DNA of 64,000 nt from Pseudomonas furukawaii (lineage in GTDB: Bacteria; Pseudomonadota; Gammaproteobacteria; Pseudomonadales; Pseudomonadaceae): assembly GCF_002355475.1 (NCBI RefSeq), contig NZ_AP014862.1, forward strand, positions 5,704,001 to 5,768,000, in the 5' to 3' direction. The notes beneath the pieces were generated by a model. The model had not been told where the DNA came from. It saw only the letters and a program-made list of their open reading frames with translations, and made no database searches. Both the position numbers and the translations under genes were made by a program. This document shows, in pieces, positions 28,158-40,644 of this stretch (its first letter is position 1; each line of letters starts with the position of its first letter).

Positions 28158-28773
28158 TTTTTCGTGGCTCCTGCCTTGACGGCCGCAGGCTTGGCGGCGG
28201 ATTTCTTGAGGGCCTCTTCCTCTTCGACCCCCGGCTGGGTCTGCTGCACGGTGAGCTGGAAGACGTTGGCCTGATCCACCGCCCCGGCTGTGACGGCCTT
28301 CACTTCGGTGAGGTTGGGCGAGGTCAACCACTCGGACGCATCCAGGTTGCGCATGAGGTTGGAAACCCGATTGTTCGACTCCGCCGCCCCCACGATGGCG
28401 ATGCTCTTGCCGGTCATTTTCAGGCCGGTGAAGAAGACGCCATCGGGCAGGGTCCGCACCAACTGGTCGAACACGCGACCGATGATCGGACGGTTGCCCT
28501 GCAGGTCCTGGATGATCTTCATCCGCTCAAGGAGTTGCTGACGGCGGGTCTTGAGCTCGCTGATCTCCTTGATTCGCGCATCCAGAACGGCAATTTCCTT
28601 GCGCACATAATCATTGCGTGCCTGCTGGTTCTCGATGGCGTTGTTCAGGTACTGGTCACCCAGGAACACCGCACCAGCGCCGATGGCCAGGATCGCACCC
28701 AGGGCCACCAGAAAACGCTGCTTGCGTTCTTCGCGTAACTGCTCGCGCCAAGGGAGTAGGTTGATGCGTGCCA

Positions 28774-28774
<1 letters not shown>
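28154..28774 (-). CDS. pilN: type IV pilus alignment protein PilN
   Basis: 206-residue inner-membrane protein. The conserved N-terminal peptide INLLPWREQLREERK (residues 4-18) is the PilM-binding motif. A membrane helix (about 22-42) and a coiled coil (about 48-85) precede the periplasmic ferredoxin-like fold. The tail is Lys/Ala-rich. It overlaps pilM by one base (TGATG) and pilO by four. Confidence 0.95.
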
Positions 28775-29865
<1,091 letters not shown>

Positions 29866-29890
29866 TTACGGACGATTTATGTTTTTCCAC

Positions 29891-29919
29891 ATTAAATAGC
29901 AGTCTTGACAGAAGCGCAA
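29891..29919 (-). promoter_or_regulatory. candidate promoter of the pilM operon
   Basis: On the minus strand TTGCGC (29919-29914) and TTTAAT (29896-29891) are spaced by 17 bases, about 55 bases before the pilM start. The match to consensus is moderate. Confidence 0.4.
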
Positions 29920-29950
29920 ATGGCTCCCCCGGAAAAAAAACGCTTATAAT
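29905..29950 (+). promoter_or_regulatory. ponA promoter region
   Basis: A perfect -10 box TATAAT lies at 29945-29950, about 70 bases before ponA. A perfect TTGACA lies at 29905-29910 but is 34 bases away, too far to be its -35. A separate weaker -35 near 29922 would be needed. Confidence 0.45.
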
Positions 29951-30019
29951 GTGATCGGCTTTTGCCTTTTATCATCACCTTCCGCTTAACCCGTTCTTTT
30001 GCCTGGAAATCCACAAGCC

Positions 30020-32458
30020 TTGATACGTCTGCTGAAGTTTTTCTGGTGGTCCTTCGTTGCTGTTTTCTGTGGCCTGCTGCTCAGTTTCAGCGGTGCGTAC
30101 CTCTATCTTAGCCCCACCCTTCCGTCCGTCGACTCACTGCGCCGGATCCAGCTGCAGATCCCCCTGAGGGTCTACAGCAGCGACGGCAAGCTGATCGCGG
30201 AGTTCGGCGAAATGCGCCGCTCCCCGGTGCGTTTCGCCGACATCCCGCCGGATTTCATCCAGGCACTGCTGGCCGCCGAGGATGACAATTTCGCAAATCA
30301 TTATGGCGTCGACCTTACCAGCCTGATGCGCGCTGCCACGCAATTATTGAAGACCGGCCACATCCAGACAGGCGGCAGCACCATCACCATGCAGGTGGCG
30401 AAGAACTACTTCCTCACCAGCGAAAGAAGTTTCTCTCGCAAGATCAATGAAATACTGCTGGCCCTGCAGATTGAACGGGAACTCAGCAAGAACGAGATCC
30501 TTGAACTTTATGTGAACAAGATCTACCTCGGGAATCGTGCTTACGGTATCGAGGCTGCCGCGCAGGTCTATTACGGCAAGTCCATTCGCGAACTCAGCCT
30601 GGCGCAGATGGCCATGATTGCCGGCCTGCCCAAAGCCCCCTCGCGCTTCAACCCTCTGGTCAACCCGACCCGCAGCAAGGAGCGCAGGGACTGGATCCTC
30701 GGTCGCATGTACAAGCTGGGCCGCATCGACGAGGCCCGTTATCAACTGGCGATCAACGAACCCATCGACGCGAGCTACCACGTCCCCACCCCGGAACTGG
30801 CCGCCCCCTACGTTGCCGAGATGGCCCGCGCCGAAATGGTCGGCCGTTACGGCAGCGACGCCTACACCGAAGGCTTCCGCGTCACGACCACCGTGCCCAG
30901 CAATCTGCAGGAAGCCGCCAATACGGCCCTGCGGGAAGGCCTGATCGAGTACGACCAGCGCCATGGCTATCGCGGACCGGAAACCCGCCTTCCCGGCATG
31001 ACACGGGAAACCTGGCTACAGGAGCTGGCCAAGCAGAAATCCCTCGGAGGCCTGGAGCCTGCGATCGTGACCCAGGTAGAGAAGAGCGGCATCCTGGTAT
31101 TGACCCGCAACGGCCAGGAAGAGGCGGTGGGCTGGGACACCATGAAATGGGCGCGTCCCTTCCTCAACACCAACAGCCTGGGCCCTCGGCCGCAGCAGCC
31201 GGCCGACGTCACCCAGGTAGGCGACCTGGTCCGCGTGCAGCGCCAGCCCGATGGCAGCCTGCGCTTCGTCCAGTTGCCCGCGGCCCAGAGCGCCCTGGTC
31301 TCCCTCGATCCGGAGAATGGCGCCATCCGCGCGCTGGTGGGCGGTTTCTCCTTCGAGCAAAGCAACTACAACCGTGCCGCACAGGCCAAGCGCCAGCCGG
31401 GATCCAGCTTCAAACCCTTCCTTTATGCCGCCGCCCTGGACAACGGTTTCACCGCCGCGAGCCTGGTAAACGACGCCCCTATCGTCTTCCAGGAGGCGGG
31501 CATGGAAGAAGCCTGGCGCCCGAAGAACGACAACAACACCTTCCTGGGCCCCATCCGCCTGCGAGAGGCCCTCTACAAGTCGCGCAACCTGGTGTCGATC
31601 CGCGTCCTGCAGGCCGTCGGTATCGACTACGCCCTGAACTACGTCAGCCGCTTCGGCTTCAACAAGGATGACCTGCCACGCAACCTGTCCCTGGCCCTGG
31701 GTACCGCCAACCTGACACCCCTGGAAATCGCGGGTGGCTGGAGCGTCTTCGCCAATGGTGGCTACAAGGTCCAGCCCTACCTGATCGAGCGTATCGAGAG
31801 CCGGGATGGCAAGTCGCTGTTCGTCGCCAATCCGCCCCGGGTTCCCCAGGGCGAAGAACAGCCCGAAACCACAGCCCAGAGCAGTGCGGCGCCGGACACC
31901 CTGCTGGCCTCGGTCGATACCTCGACTCCCCAATCTCAATCCCCTGCCGTCGCGGAGCGCATCGTCGACCCACGCACCACCTACATCCTCAACAGCATGC
32001 TGCAGGACGTCATCAAGCGGGGTACCGGACGCCGCGCGCTGGCCATGGGCCGCACCGACATCGCGGGCAAGACCGGCACCACCAACGAGTCGAAGGACAG
32101 CTGGTTCTCCGGCTACAACGCCGACCTCGTCACGACCGTCTGGGCAGGCTTCGATCAACCGGAAAGCCTGGGTCGTCACGAATACGGGGGCACCGTAGCC
32201 TTGCCGATCTGGATGAACTACATGAGCGCCGCGCTCAAGGACAAGCCACCTCATGTCCAGGCCGAGCCCGCCGGTCTCCTGACCCTGCGCATCGACTCAC
32301 TGAGTGGCCGCGCAGCAAGCCCCGGCATGCCGGACGCCTTCTTCGAGCTGTTCAAGAGCGAGGACACGCCTCCGCCCATGAGCGAGTTCGAACCCGGCCT
32401 CGCCATCCCCGGCAGCCCACTGCCCGCCGACGAAGCGGCCCCCATCGACCTGTTCTAG
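30020..32458 (+). CDS. ponA: penicillin-binding protein 1A (bifunctional transglycosylase/transpeptidase)
   Basis: 812-residue class A PBP that polymerises and cross-links peptidoglycan in the periplasm. An N-terminal membrane anchor (about 5-30) is followed by the GT51 domain: AAEDDNFANHYGVD with catalytic Glu87, GGSTITMQVAKNY, and ELYVNKIYLGNRAYGIEAAA. An OB-like insert follows. The transpeptidase domain has catalytic Ser462 in SSFK, then SRN, and KTGT at 684-687. I prefer the TTG at 30020, which gives MIRLLKFFWW like other pseudomonad PonA proteins. The TTG at 29999 adds seven residues and has no ribosome site. Confidence 0.94.
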   Translation: MIRLLKFFWWSFVAVFCGLLLSFSGAYLYLSPTLPSVDSLRRIQLQIPLRVYSSDGKLIAEFGEMRRSPVRFADIPPDFIQALLAAEDDNFANHYGVDLTSLMRAATQLLKTGHIQTGGSTITMQVAKNYFLTSERSFSRKINEILLALQIERELSKNEILELYVNKIYLGNRAYGIEAAAQVYYGKSIRELSLAQMAMIAGLPKAPSRFNPLVNPTRSKERRDWILGRMYKLGRIDEARYQLAINEPIDASYHVPTPELAAPYVAEMARAEMVGRYGSDAYTEGFRVTTTVPSNLQEAANTALREGLIEYDQRHGYRGPETRLPGMTRETWLQELAKQKSLGGLEPAIVTQVEKSGILVLTRNGQEEAVGWDTMKWARPFLNTNSLGPRPQQPADVTQVGDLVRVQRQPDGSLRFVQLPAAQSALVSLDPENGAIRALVGGFSFEQSNYNRAAQAKRQPGSSFKPFLYAAALDNGFTAASLVNDAPIVFQEAGMEEAWRPKNDNNTFLGPIRLREALYKSRNLVSIRVLQAVGIDYALNYVSRFGFNKDDLPRNLSLALGTANLTPLEIAGGWSVFANGGYKVQPYLIERIESRDGKSLFVANPPRVPQGEEQPETTAQSSAAPDTLLASVDTSTPQSQSPAVAERIVDPRTTYILNSMLQDVIKRGTGRRALAMGRTDIAGKTGTTNESKDSWFSGYNADLVTTVWAGFDQPESLGRHEYGGTVALPIWMNYMSAALKDKPPHVQAEPAGLLTLRIDSLSGRAASPGMPDAFFELFKSEDTPPPMSEFEPGLAIPGSPLPADEAAPIDLF

Positions 32459-32466
32459 GTTTCAAA

Positions 32467-32514
32467 CGCCCAATAAAAAACCCCGCGATCAGCGGGGTTT
32501 TTTTTTATTGGGCG
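32467..32514. terminator. bidirectional terminator between ponA and the malic enzyme gene
   Basis: CCCCGC / GCGGGG stem with a 5-base loop, flanked by A6 on the left and T9 on the right. The pairing extends outward to CGCCCAAT / ATTGGGCG, nearly a 20-bp hairpin. It serves two convergent genes. Confidence 0.92.
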
Positions 32515-32522
32515 AAGCCGGC

Positions 32523-33791
32523 TCAGCCGTTGAAAACCTCGTCCACCGAAGTCAGCGGGTAGTGCTTCGGATAGGGCAGGGTCGCGACGCCGGACTCGAT
32601 GGCGGCCTTGGCCACGGCATCGGAGACAACGGTGATCAGACGCTTGTCCATCGGCTTCGGAATGATGTACTCACGGCCGAACTCCAGGGACTCGACACCA
32701 TAGGCGTCGCAGACATCCTTCGGTACCGGCAGCTTGGCCAGGTCACGCAGGGCCAGGGCGGCGGCGATCTTCATTTCCTCGTTGATGCGGGTGGCACGAA
32801 CGTCCAGGGCACCCCGGAAAATGAAGGGGAAGCCCAGCACGTTGTTGACCTGGTTCGGGTAGTCGGAGCGGCCAGTCGCCATGATCACGTCATTGCGGGT
32901 CTCGTGGGCCAGTTCCGGCTTGATTTCCGGATCCGGGTTGGAGCAGGCGAACACGATCGGGTTGGCCGCCATGCGCTTGAGGTCTTCAGGGCTCAGCAGG
33001 TTGGCGCCGGACAGACCGACGAACACGTCCGCACCGTCCAGAGCCTCGGACAGGGTGCGCTTGTCGGTCTCGTGGGCGAACACCGCCTTGTACTGGTTCA
33101 GGTCGTCACGACCGGCATGGACAACGCCTTTGCGGTCGATCATGAAGATGTTCTCGACCTGGGCACCCATGCTCACCAGCAGCTTCATGCAGGAAATGGC
33201 AGCAGCGCCGGCGCCCAGGCAGACGATCTTGGCTTCCGGCAGGGACTTGCCGGCGATTTCCAGGGCATTGAGCATACCGGCGGCGGTCACGATCGCGGTG
33301 CCGTGCTGGTCATCGTGGAAAACGGGAATGTCGCACTGCTCGATCAGGGTACGCTCGATCTCGAAGCACTCGGGCGCCTTGATGTCTTCGAGGTTGATAC
33401 CACCGAAGGTGATGGAAATGCGCTTGACGGTGTCGATGAAGGCCTGCGGGCTCTCGGCATCGACCTCGATGTCGAACACGTCGATGCCAGCGAAGCGCTT
33501 GAACAGCACGCCCTTGCCTTCCATGACCGGCTTGGAGGCCAGCGGACCGAGATTGCCAAGACCGAGAATCGCGGTGCCATCGGAAATGACCGCTACCAGG
33601 TTGCCCTTGCCGGTGTACTTGAAGGCCAGTTCAGGATCACGCGCGATTTCGCGTACCGGCTCGGCGACGCCCGGGCTGTAGGCCAGCGAAAGATCGCGGG
33701 CGGTGGCAGTCGGCTTGGTCAACTCGACACTGAGTTTCCCGGGGCGGGGTTGGGCATGGTATTCGAGAGCGGCCGTTTTCAGATCAGACAT
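32523..33791 (-). CDS. maeB: NAD(P)-dependent malic enzyme, short form
   Basis: 422-residue enzyme that oxidatively decarboxylates malate to pyruvate, giving NADPH. Only the malic-enzyme part is present; the phosphotransacetylase-like tail of the ~760-residue MaeB type is absent, as is usual for this pseudomonad locus. Visible: YSPGVAEPVREIA, FHDDQHGTAIVTAAG (metal/substrate), and the nucleotide fold IVCLGAGAAAIS. GGAA precedes the ATG at 33791 by 8 bases. The symbol follows the family; NADP preference is inferred. Confidence 0.9.
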   Translation of the reverse strand: MSDLKTAALEYHAQPRPGKLSVELTKPTATARDLSLAYSPGVAEPVREIARDPELAFKYTGKGNLVAVISDGTAILGLGNLGPLASKPVMEGKGVLFKRFAGIDVFDIEVDAESPQAFIDTVKRISITFGGINLEDIKAPECFEIERTLIEQCDIPVFHDDQHGTAIVTAAGMLNALEIAGKSLPEAKIVCLGAGAAAISCMKLLVSMGAQVENIFMIDRKGVVHAGRDDLNQYKAVFAHETDKRTLSEALDGADVFVGLSGANLLSPEDLKRMAANPIVFACSNPDPEIKPELAHETRNDVIMATGRSDYPNQVNNVLGFPFIFRGALDVRATRINEEMKIAAALALRDLAKLPVPKDVCDAYGVESLEFGREYIIPKPMDKRLITVVSDAVAKAAIESGVATLPYPKHYPLTSVDEVFNG

Positions 33792-33891
33792 TTTGGCATT
33801 TCCGCTTTTTTGCTGTGACAGACGTGACGGGCGAGGATACGCAAGATGCCGGGGGCTAACAAGACCGTTCAGTCACTCTACGTCAAGCCCT

Positions 33892-35346
33892 CTAACGTAC
33901 GACTTTTAGCCAATCCCCAGGCTTCGGCTCGCCGATTGGATACAAATTATTAAGTAATCGGATACGATTTTCCAGATCCATTTCGACACCAGGCAACTTG
34001 CTCTCCCGAGCCAGGCTGGCGATCGTCTGACCGGGCTTCACCTGGATCAGGTGAAGGCGCAACGGTTGGGCCAGAGCAAACTCTTCCTTCTTCATGGGAC
34101 GGAAGCTACGGATGACGGAAAGGAATTTGTCATCCTCACTTTCCAGGGACGCCCCGCCACGGATCACTCCTACAAAAAGATAGGCCTTGTCGTCCTTGTA
34201 AAGCACTGCCGCACGTCGTGCGGGAGTGCCAGGCAATATCGCCGTCGCCCCAGGCAGATCGCCCGCCTTCAGGCTCTCCTCCATGGACAGGCGCTGTCCA
34301 CCCGCCTTCTGCCGCAGGTAGTCCGCCGGCGAGACCGCCGGCTTTCGACCGTCCAGGGTCATGGCAACGAAAGCCTGCTGGTCGGCACTATGGACGATCA
34401 CCGCGTCCGGACGATTCACCAGCCCCCAGCCCTCGGGGAAATGCAGCGTGAAGCCCAGTTCGGCATGGTAGAAGTCCTGACCACGACGCACCCCGCTCTC
34501 CGCCGAATCACCGAAAGCCAGTCCCTCCAGGTGCCGGAGGAACACCTCTCGATTGGTCGCCTGGTTGCCGACAGCCAGGGCCCTGGCCGGGCCCACCACC
34601 TGTTGCAGGCGGGTATCGTTGTCCGGATGGGTGTCGAACACGCCGTGATAACCCGAAGGCGGCGCCTCCTTGCCCAACCGCCGGGCCTCGGCGCGGGCGA
34701 AGGCTTCCTGATTCCCCAATACCTTGACCACCTCGATCATGGCCTGCGGATCGTAGCCACTGCGCGCGAGGTACTGGGCCCCCAGGCCATCCGCCTCCAG
34801 CTCCATGTCGCGACCGTAGCCCCGCACGAAGGCGGTGCCGAGCACATTGGTCAGATCCGCCGCCGCGCCGACACCCGTCCCGATCGCGACGGCCTGCCCC
34901 AGGATATTCCAGGCCGTGGACTGGCTCTGCTGCTGCACACTGTGCCGCGCCGTGACATGCCCTACCTCATGGGCGAGCACCGCCGCCAGCTCGGCCTCGG
35001 AGTTCAGGTAGGCCAGGAGCCCACGATGGATATAGATGTAGCCACCCGGCAGGGCGAAGGCATTGATGTCAGGCGAGTCCACCAGGGTGAACTGGTAGGT
35101 GATGTCATTGCGATGACTGTGACGGGCGACCCTCTGCCCCACCTGCTGCACATAGGCCTGCAGTTTCTCGTCGGCATAACGCGGGTTCTGCCTGGCGATT
35201 TCCTGGTTGTAGCGACGGCCTAGATCCAGCTCCTGCTGCTCGCTCATCATCACGAAATTGGTCTTGCCGGTGGCCGGGTTGACTGCGCAACCCGACATCA
35301 GGAAAACAGCGAGCAGCAGCGCCAGCACGAGCGCAGGGGGACTCAT
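33892..35346 (-). CDS. M48-family metalloprotease lipoprotein with LysM-like C-terminus
   Basis: 484-residue envelope zinc protease of the BepA/YfgC-LoiP type. Signal peptide with lipobox LMSGC (lipid Cys20). The zinc site HEVGH is followed by the third-ligand Glu in MELEADGLGAQYLARSGYD. The C-terminal region (IQVKPGQTIASLARESKL to KPGDWLKVVR) looks like a LysM-type peptidoglycan-binding module. Related proteases degrade or help mature outer-membrane proteins. The start overlaps the nuclease stop by ATGA, so it is coupled to that gene. Confidence 0.85.
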   Translation of the reverse strand: MSPPALVLALLLAVFLMSGCAVNPATGKTNFVMMSEQQELDLGRRYNQEIARQNPRYADEKLQAYVQQVGQRVARHSHRNDITYQFTLVDSPDINAFALPGGYIYIHRGLLAYLNSEAELAAVLAHEVGHVTARHSVQQQSQSTAWNILGQAVAIGTGVGAAADLTNVLGTAFVRGYGRDMELEADGLGAQYLARSGYDPQAMIEVVKVLGNQEAFARAEARRLGKEAPPSGYHGVFDTHPDNDTRLQQVVGPARALAVGNQATNREVFLRHLEGLAFGDSAESGVRRGQDFYHAELGFTLHFPEGWGLVNRPDAVIVHSADQQAFVAMTLDGRKPAVSPADYLRQKAGGQRLSMEESLKAGDLPGATAILPGTPARRAAVLYKDDKAYLFVGVIRGGASLESEDDKFLSVIRSFRPMKKEEFALAQPLRLHLIQVKPGQTIASLARESKLPGVEMDLENRIRLLNNLYPIGEPKPGDWLKVVR

Positions 35347-36143
35347 CGAATCACCTCGATCATTCCGTCGTGGGTAAGGGGGAGCATCCAGCGGGAATTC
35401 GCGCTATTTACGCCGCGCCCAGGCCCACGGTCAATCACCCAGCCCCTGGCCTCCACGCGCCGCCCGATCAGCCGGTCCAGCGCCCGAGCGTCGAAGCTGC
35501 GCAGCCGCCTCCTTTCGATGCGCAACACCAGGGGGCCATCCAACTGCAGCCAGGCGCCGCCCTGATTCCGCTCAACCCGGATCACCCGCCCCTGCACCAG
35601 GGCAAAGCCGGACCGGCCAACCTGCCACGCGGAGCGCTGGGGCGGACGACGCCACAAGCCTCGTCCCGCGCGACGCGCCGTCCGCTCGGCTGCGGCATGA
35701 CAGCTCACCAGGGCATCATTGGGCGTGAAGGCGATATGAAACCCGAGCCCTTCAGCCAGCAGCCGAGCTTCCAGGTTGCGCCCGTGACGATCATAGAGGT
35801 GAGCCAGGGTACGCCCGTAGCGATCGCGGGGCTCTCGCCCGACCCTCAGCGCCACCCGCCCGCCGCTGCCCCGAACCAACTGCTCCAGTCGCTCGCGGGC
35901 CTCGCGTGCGTAGGGCTCCGCCGGCCGCCCCTTGCGGGCCAGCTCAGGCGCGTTCAGGCCGATCAGGCGGACACTGCGACCATCCACCAGGCGCAGGGTG
36001 TCGCCATCCACCACCTTGCGCACGTTGTAGGTCGGAAGCTTGCCCGGAATCGGGCAAGCGGCCTGTAAGGAAAAACTGATGAGCCAGAAAAAGAAAAAGG
36101 CGCCTGTCAAAGGCGCCTTCTTCGTCAGCGGGGATCCGGCCAT
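35343..36143 (-). CDS. secreted thermonuclease-family (SNase-like) protein
   Basis: 266-residue protein with a staphylococcal-nuclease fold. A signal peptide covers about residues 1-29 (ending SFSLQAACP). Family motifs: VVDGDTLRLVDGRSVRLIGL with NAPEL, then REPRDRYGRTLAHLY, which carry the calcium-binding Asp and catalytic Arg/Glu residues. After the nuclease domain (to about 170) is an Arg-rich C-terminal extension that looks OB-like, of unknown role. The start at 36143 is the ATG nearest the signal peptide; its ribosome site is weak. The rpmE terminator lies inside its first 20 codons. Confidence 0.8.
   Translation of the reverse strand: MAGSPLTKKAPLTGAFFFFWLISFSLQAACPIPGKLPTYNVRKVVDGDTLRLVDGRSVRLIGLNAPELARKGRPAEPYAREARERLEQLVRGSGGRVALRVGREPRDRYGRTLAHLYDRHGRNLEARLLAEGLGFHIAFTPNDALVSCHAAAERTARRAGRGLWRRPPQRSAWQVGRSGFALVQGRVIRVERNQGGAWLQLDGPLVLRIERRRLRSFDARALDRLIGRRVEARGWVIDRGPGRGVNSANSRWMLPLTHDGMIEVIR
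36088..36119 (-). terminator. rpmE terminator lying inside the nuclease coding sequence
   Basis: On the minus strand AAGGCGCC / GGCGCCTT form a perfect 8-bp stem with a 7-base loop. TTTTT-C-TTTTT follows. It lies 51 bases after the rpmE stop but 25 bases inside the next gene, where it encodes Lys-Ala-Pro-Leu-Thr-Gly-Ala-Phe-Phe-Phe-Phe. Confidence 0.8.
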
Positions 36144-36169
36144 GGGCCTTTCCCGGTCTATTCGGGCCC

Positions 36170-36382
36170 TTACTTGGCGCCGAACACACCGAAACGCTGC
36201 TTGAAGCGATCGATACGGCCGCCGGTGTCCAGCACCTTCTGCTTGCCGGTGTAGAACGGGTGGCACTCGGAGCACACGTCCAGGCTGATGTTCTTGCCCA
36301 GGGTGGAGCGGGTCTTGATGACGTTGCCGCAGCTGCAGGTGGCTTCGATCGCTACGTATTCGGGATGGATTTCCGGTTTCAT
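36170..36382 (-). CDS. rpmE: 50S ribosomal protein L31 RpmE (zinc-binding form)
   Basis: 70-residue ribosomal protein of the large subunit, in the bridge to the 30S head. Cys16, Cys18, Cys37 and Cys40 are the four zinc ligands, so this is the C+ (zinc) paralogue rather than the zinc-free RpmE2. The start MKPEIHPEY at 36382 is the family start; the open frame to 36565 is not real. Divergent from priA. Confidence 0.97.
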   Translation of the reverse strand: MKPEIHPEYVAIEATCSCGNVIKTRSTLGKNISLDVCSECHPFYTGKQKVLDTGGRIDRFKQRFGVFGAK

Positions 36383-36452
36383 CGCTTGATCCTCAGGTCT
36401 GGCGTGCCGCCACCCGACCCTATGTCGAGCACCGCACGGAAACAGGCGGCGG

Positions 36453-36480
36453 ATGATACCAGAGTGAAAGCCCGATGCAA
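36453..36480 (-). promoter_or_regulatory. candidate rpmE promoter
   Basis: On the minus strand TTGCAT (36480-36475), 16-base spacer, TATCAT (36458-36453). The predicted start of transcription is about 65 bases before rpmE. Confidence 0.5.
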
Positions 36481-36548
36481 CACGCAAGCCGCGCCGGCCG
36501 TCGCTGGGAGCCATGCTAAGATCGCGGCTTTTGAGCCGGGACCCGCCC

Positions 36549-38771
36549 GTGTCCGACGCCCCCATCCTGCGCCTCGCCCTACCCTCTCCCTTGCGCCGCC
36601 TGTTCGACTACCTGGCGCCTGCCGGCGTGCCCCGCACCGCCCTGCAGCCCGGCGTGCGCCTGCGAGTACCCTTCGGCCGCCGCGAGATCATCGGCGTGCT
36701 GGTGGAGCTGGCCGAGAACAGCGAGGTACCGAAGGACAAGCTGAAGCCTGCATTGGCGCTGCTCGACCCGCACCCTCCGCTGCCCCCATCGCTGTTCAAG
36801 CTGTGCCTCTGGACCGCCCAGTACTACCAGCACAGCCTGGGCGACACCCTGAGCTGGGCATTGCCGGTACTGCTGCGCCAGGGCGAGCCCGCCGAGGCGC
36901 GGCAGGAGCGCTTCTGGCACATCGCGCCGGGCGCCAGCCCCGACGACCCGCGCCTGGCCCGGGCGCCGCGCCAGCGACAGGCCCTGTCCACCCTCGCCCA
37001 GCATCCCCACGGTGTCGCCCATCAACTGCTCAGCCAGCTGCAGCTGAACAAGGACAGCCTGGACATCCTGCTGGACAAGGGGCTGGTCCGGGTGGAGGTG
37101 CGTCGCCACGCCCCCAGCGAGCGCCACGGCCCGCTGCTGGCCCAGCCGGAACTGCCCCTGAACCCCGAGCAGCGCGCAGCCTTCGACGCGGTCCACGCAT
37201 CCTTCGGCCGCTTCAATGCCCTGCTCCTGGCGGGCGTCACCGGCAGCGGCAAGACCGAGGTCTACCTGCAGTTGATCCGCCAGGCCCTGGAAGCCGGCAA
37301 GCAGGCACTGGTGCTAATCCCCGAGATCAACCTCGGCCCCCAGACCCTCGAACGTTTCTCGCGCCGCTTCAACGCCCGTATCGCCCTGCTGCACTCGGCC
37401 GTGAACGACCGCGAGCGCCTGGATGCCTGGCTCGCGGCGCGGGACGGCGAGGCCGATATCATCATCGGCACCCGCTCGGCACTGTTCACGCCGATGAAGC
37501 GTCCCGGGCTGATCATCATCGACGAGGAGCACGACGCTTCCTATAAACAGCAGGAAGGCCTGCGCTACCACGCCCGCGACCTCGCCCTGGTGCGCGCGCG
37601 CCAGGAAAACATCCCGATTCTCCTCGGCTCGGCGACACCCTCGCTGGAAAGCCTGCAGAATGCCCACGCCGGGCGATACGGCCTGCTCCGCCTCACCCAG
37701 CGGGCCGGCGGCGCCCGCCAGCCGCGCTTCCTGCGCCTGGACGTGAAGAGCCTGCCGCTGGACTCCGGCATTTCCATGCCCCTCCAGCAGGCGATCACCC
37801 AGACCCTCGCCGCAGGCCAGCAGGTTCTGGTGTTCCTCAACCGTCGTGGCTTCGCCCCCACCCTGCTCTGCCACGACTGCGGCTGGATCAGCCAGTGCCC
37901 CCGCTGCGACGCGCGCATGACCCTGCACCAGCGCCACAACGAACTGCGCTGTCACCACTGCGGCCACAGCCAGCGCCAGCCGGCCAACTGCCCTGATTGC
38001 GGACGAGTGGACCTGCGCCCCGTGGGCGCCGGCACCGAACGCGCCGAAGAGCGGCTGGCGATCCTTTTCCCGAAAACGCCCGTGTTGCGCATCGACCGCG
38101 ACAGCACGGCGCGCAAGGACGCCATGGACAAGCTCTTCGCCACCATCCAGCGGGGCGAACCCTGCATCCTGGTGGGCACCCAGATGCTCGCCAAGGGCCA
38201 CCACTTCCCCCGGGTGACCCTGGTGGCCATCCTCGATGCCGATGGCGGCCTGTTCTCCGCGGATTTCCGAGCCAGCGAACGCATGGCCCAGCTCATCGTC
38301 CAGGTGGCGGGCCGCGCCGGACGGGCCGAGGAACCGGGCCGGGTGATCATCCAGACCCACCTCGCCGATCACCCGCTGCTGGTGCAACTGACCGAGCAGG
38401 GCTACTTCGCCTTCGCCGAACAGGCCCTGTCCGAGCGCCGCGCCGCCGGACTGCCGCCCTTCGCCCACCTCGCCCTGCTCCGCGCCGAGGCCCACAAGCC
38501 GGGCCAGGCGGAGGAGTTCCTCGACCACGCCTGCGCCGAAGCCGAACTGCAACTGGCGGAGCTGGGCATCAGCGGCGTCGAGCTGCTGGGGCCGGTGCCC
38601 GCCCCCATGGAACGCCGCGCCGGGCGCTATCGCGCGCAACTCCTGCTCCAGGCCAACGCCCGGGCACCCCTGCATCGCCTCCTGACACCCTGGACACAGG
38701 CCCTCGAACAACTCCCGGGCGGCCGTGCGGTGCGCTGGTCCCTGGACGTGGACCCGATCGACCTGTTCTAG
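36549..38771 (+). CDS. priA: primosomal protein N' (replication restart helicase PriA)
   Basis: 740-residue 3'-to-5' DNA helicase that reloads the replisome at collapsed forks. N-terminal 3'-DNA-binding domain ([16 protein letters not shown]). Helicase motifs: Walker [30 protein letters not shown], and [11 protein letters not shown]. The zinc region has eight cysteines from [13 protein letters not shown] to ANCPDCG. Start is the GTG at 36549, with GGGA upstream and the family-like N-terminus; the frame open from 36513 adds unrelated residues. It faces away from rpmE. Confidence 0.95.
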   Translation: MSDAPILRLALPSPLRRLFDYLAPAGVPRTALQPGVRLRVPFGRREIIGVLVELAENSEVPKDKLKPALALLDPHPPLPPSLFKLCLWTAQYYQHSLGDTLSWALPVLLRQGEPAEARQERFWHIAPGASPDDPRLARAPRQRQALSTLAQHPHGVAHQLLSQLQLNKDSLDILLDKGLVRVEVRRHAPSERHGPLLAQPELPLNPEQRAAFDAVHASFGRFNALLLAGVTGSGKTEVYLQLIRQALEAGKQALVLIPEINLGPQTLERFSRRFNARIALLHSAVNDRERLDAWLAARDGEADIIIGTRSALFTPMKRPGLIIIDEEHDASYKQQEGLRYHARDLALVRARQENIPILLGSATPSLESLQNAHAGRYGLLRLTQRAGGARQPRFLRLDVKSLPLDSGISMPLQQAITQTLAAGQQVLVFLNRRGFAPTLLCHDCGWISQCPRCDARMTLHQRHNELRCHHCGHSQRQPANCPDCGRVDLRPVGAGTERAEERLAILFPKTPVLRIDRDSTARKDAMDKLFATIQRGEPCILVGTQMLAKGHHFPRVTLVAILDADGGLFSADFRASERMAQLIVQVAGRAGRAEEPGRVIIQTHLADHPLLVQLTEQGYFAFAEQALSERRAAGLPPFAHLALLRAEAHKPGQAEEFLDHACAEAELQLAELGISGVELLGPVPAPMERRAGRYRAQLLLQANARAPLHRLLTPWTQALEQLPGGRAVRWSLDVDPIDLF

Positions 38772-38795
38772 GACCGCCAACTGCATCTGCGCCGC

Positions 38796-40638
<1,843 letters not shown>

Positions 40639-40644
40639 CGGACT

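Noticed and set aside
29905-29910. Perfect TTGACA as -35 box of ponA
   Set aside because: It is 34 bases from the TATAAT, twice the needed spacing. No other -10 lies 16-18 bases from it.
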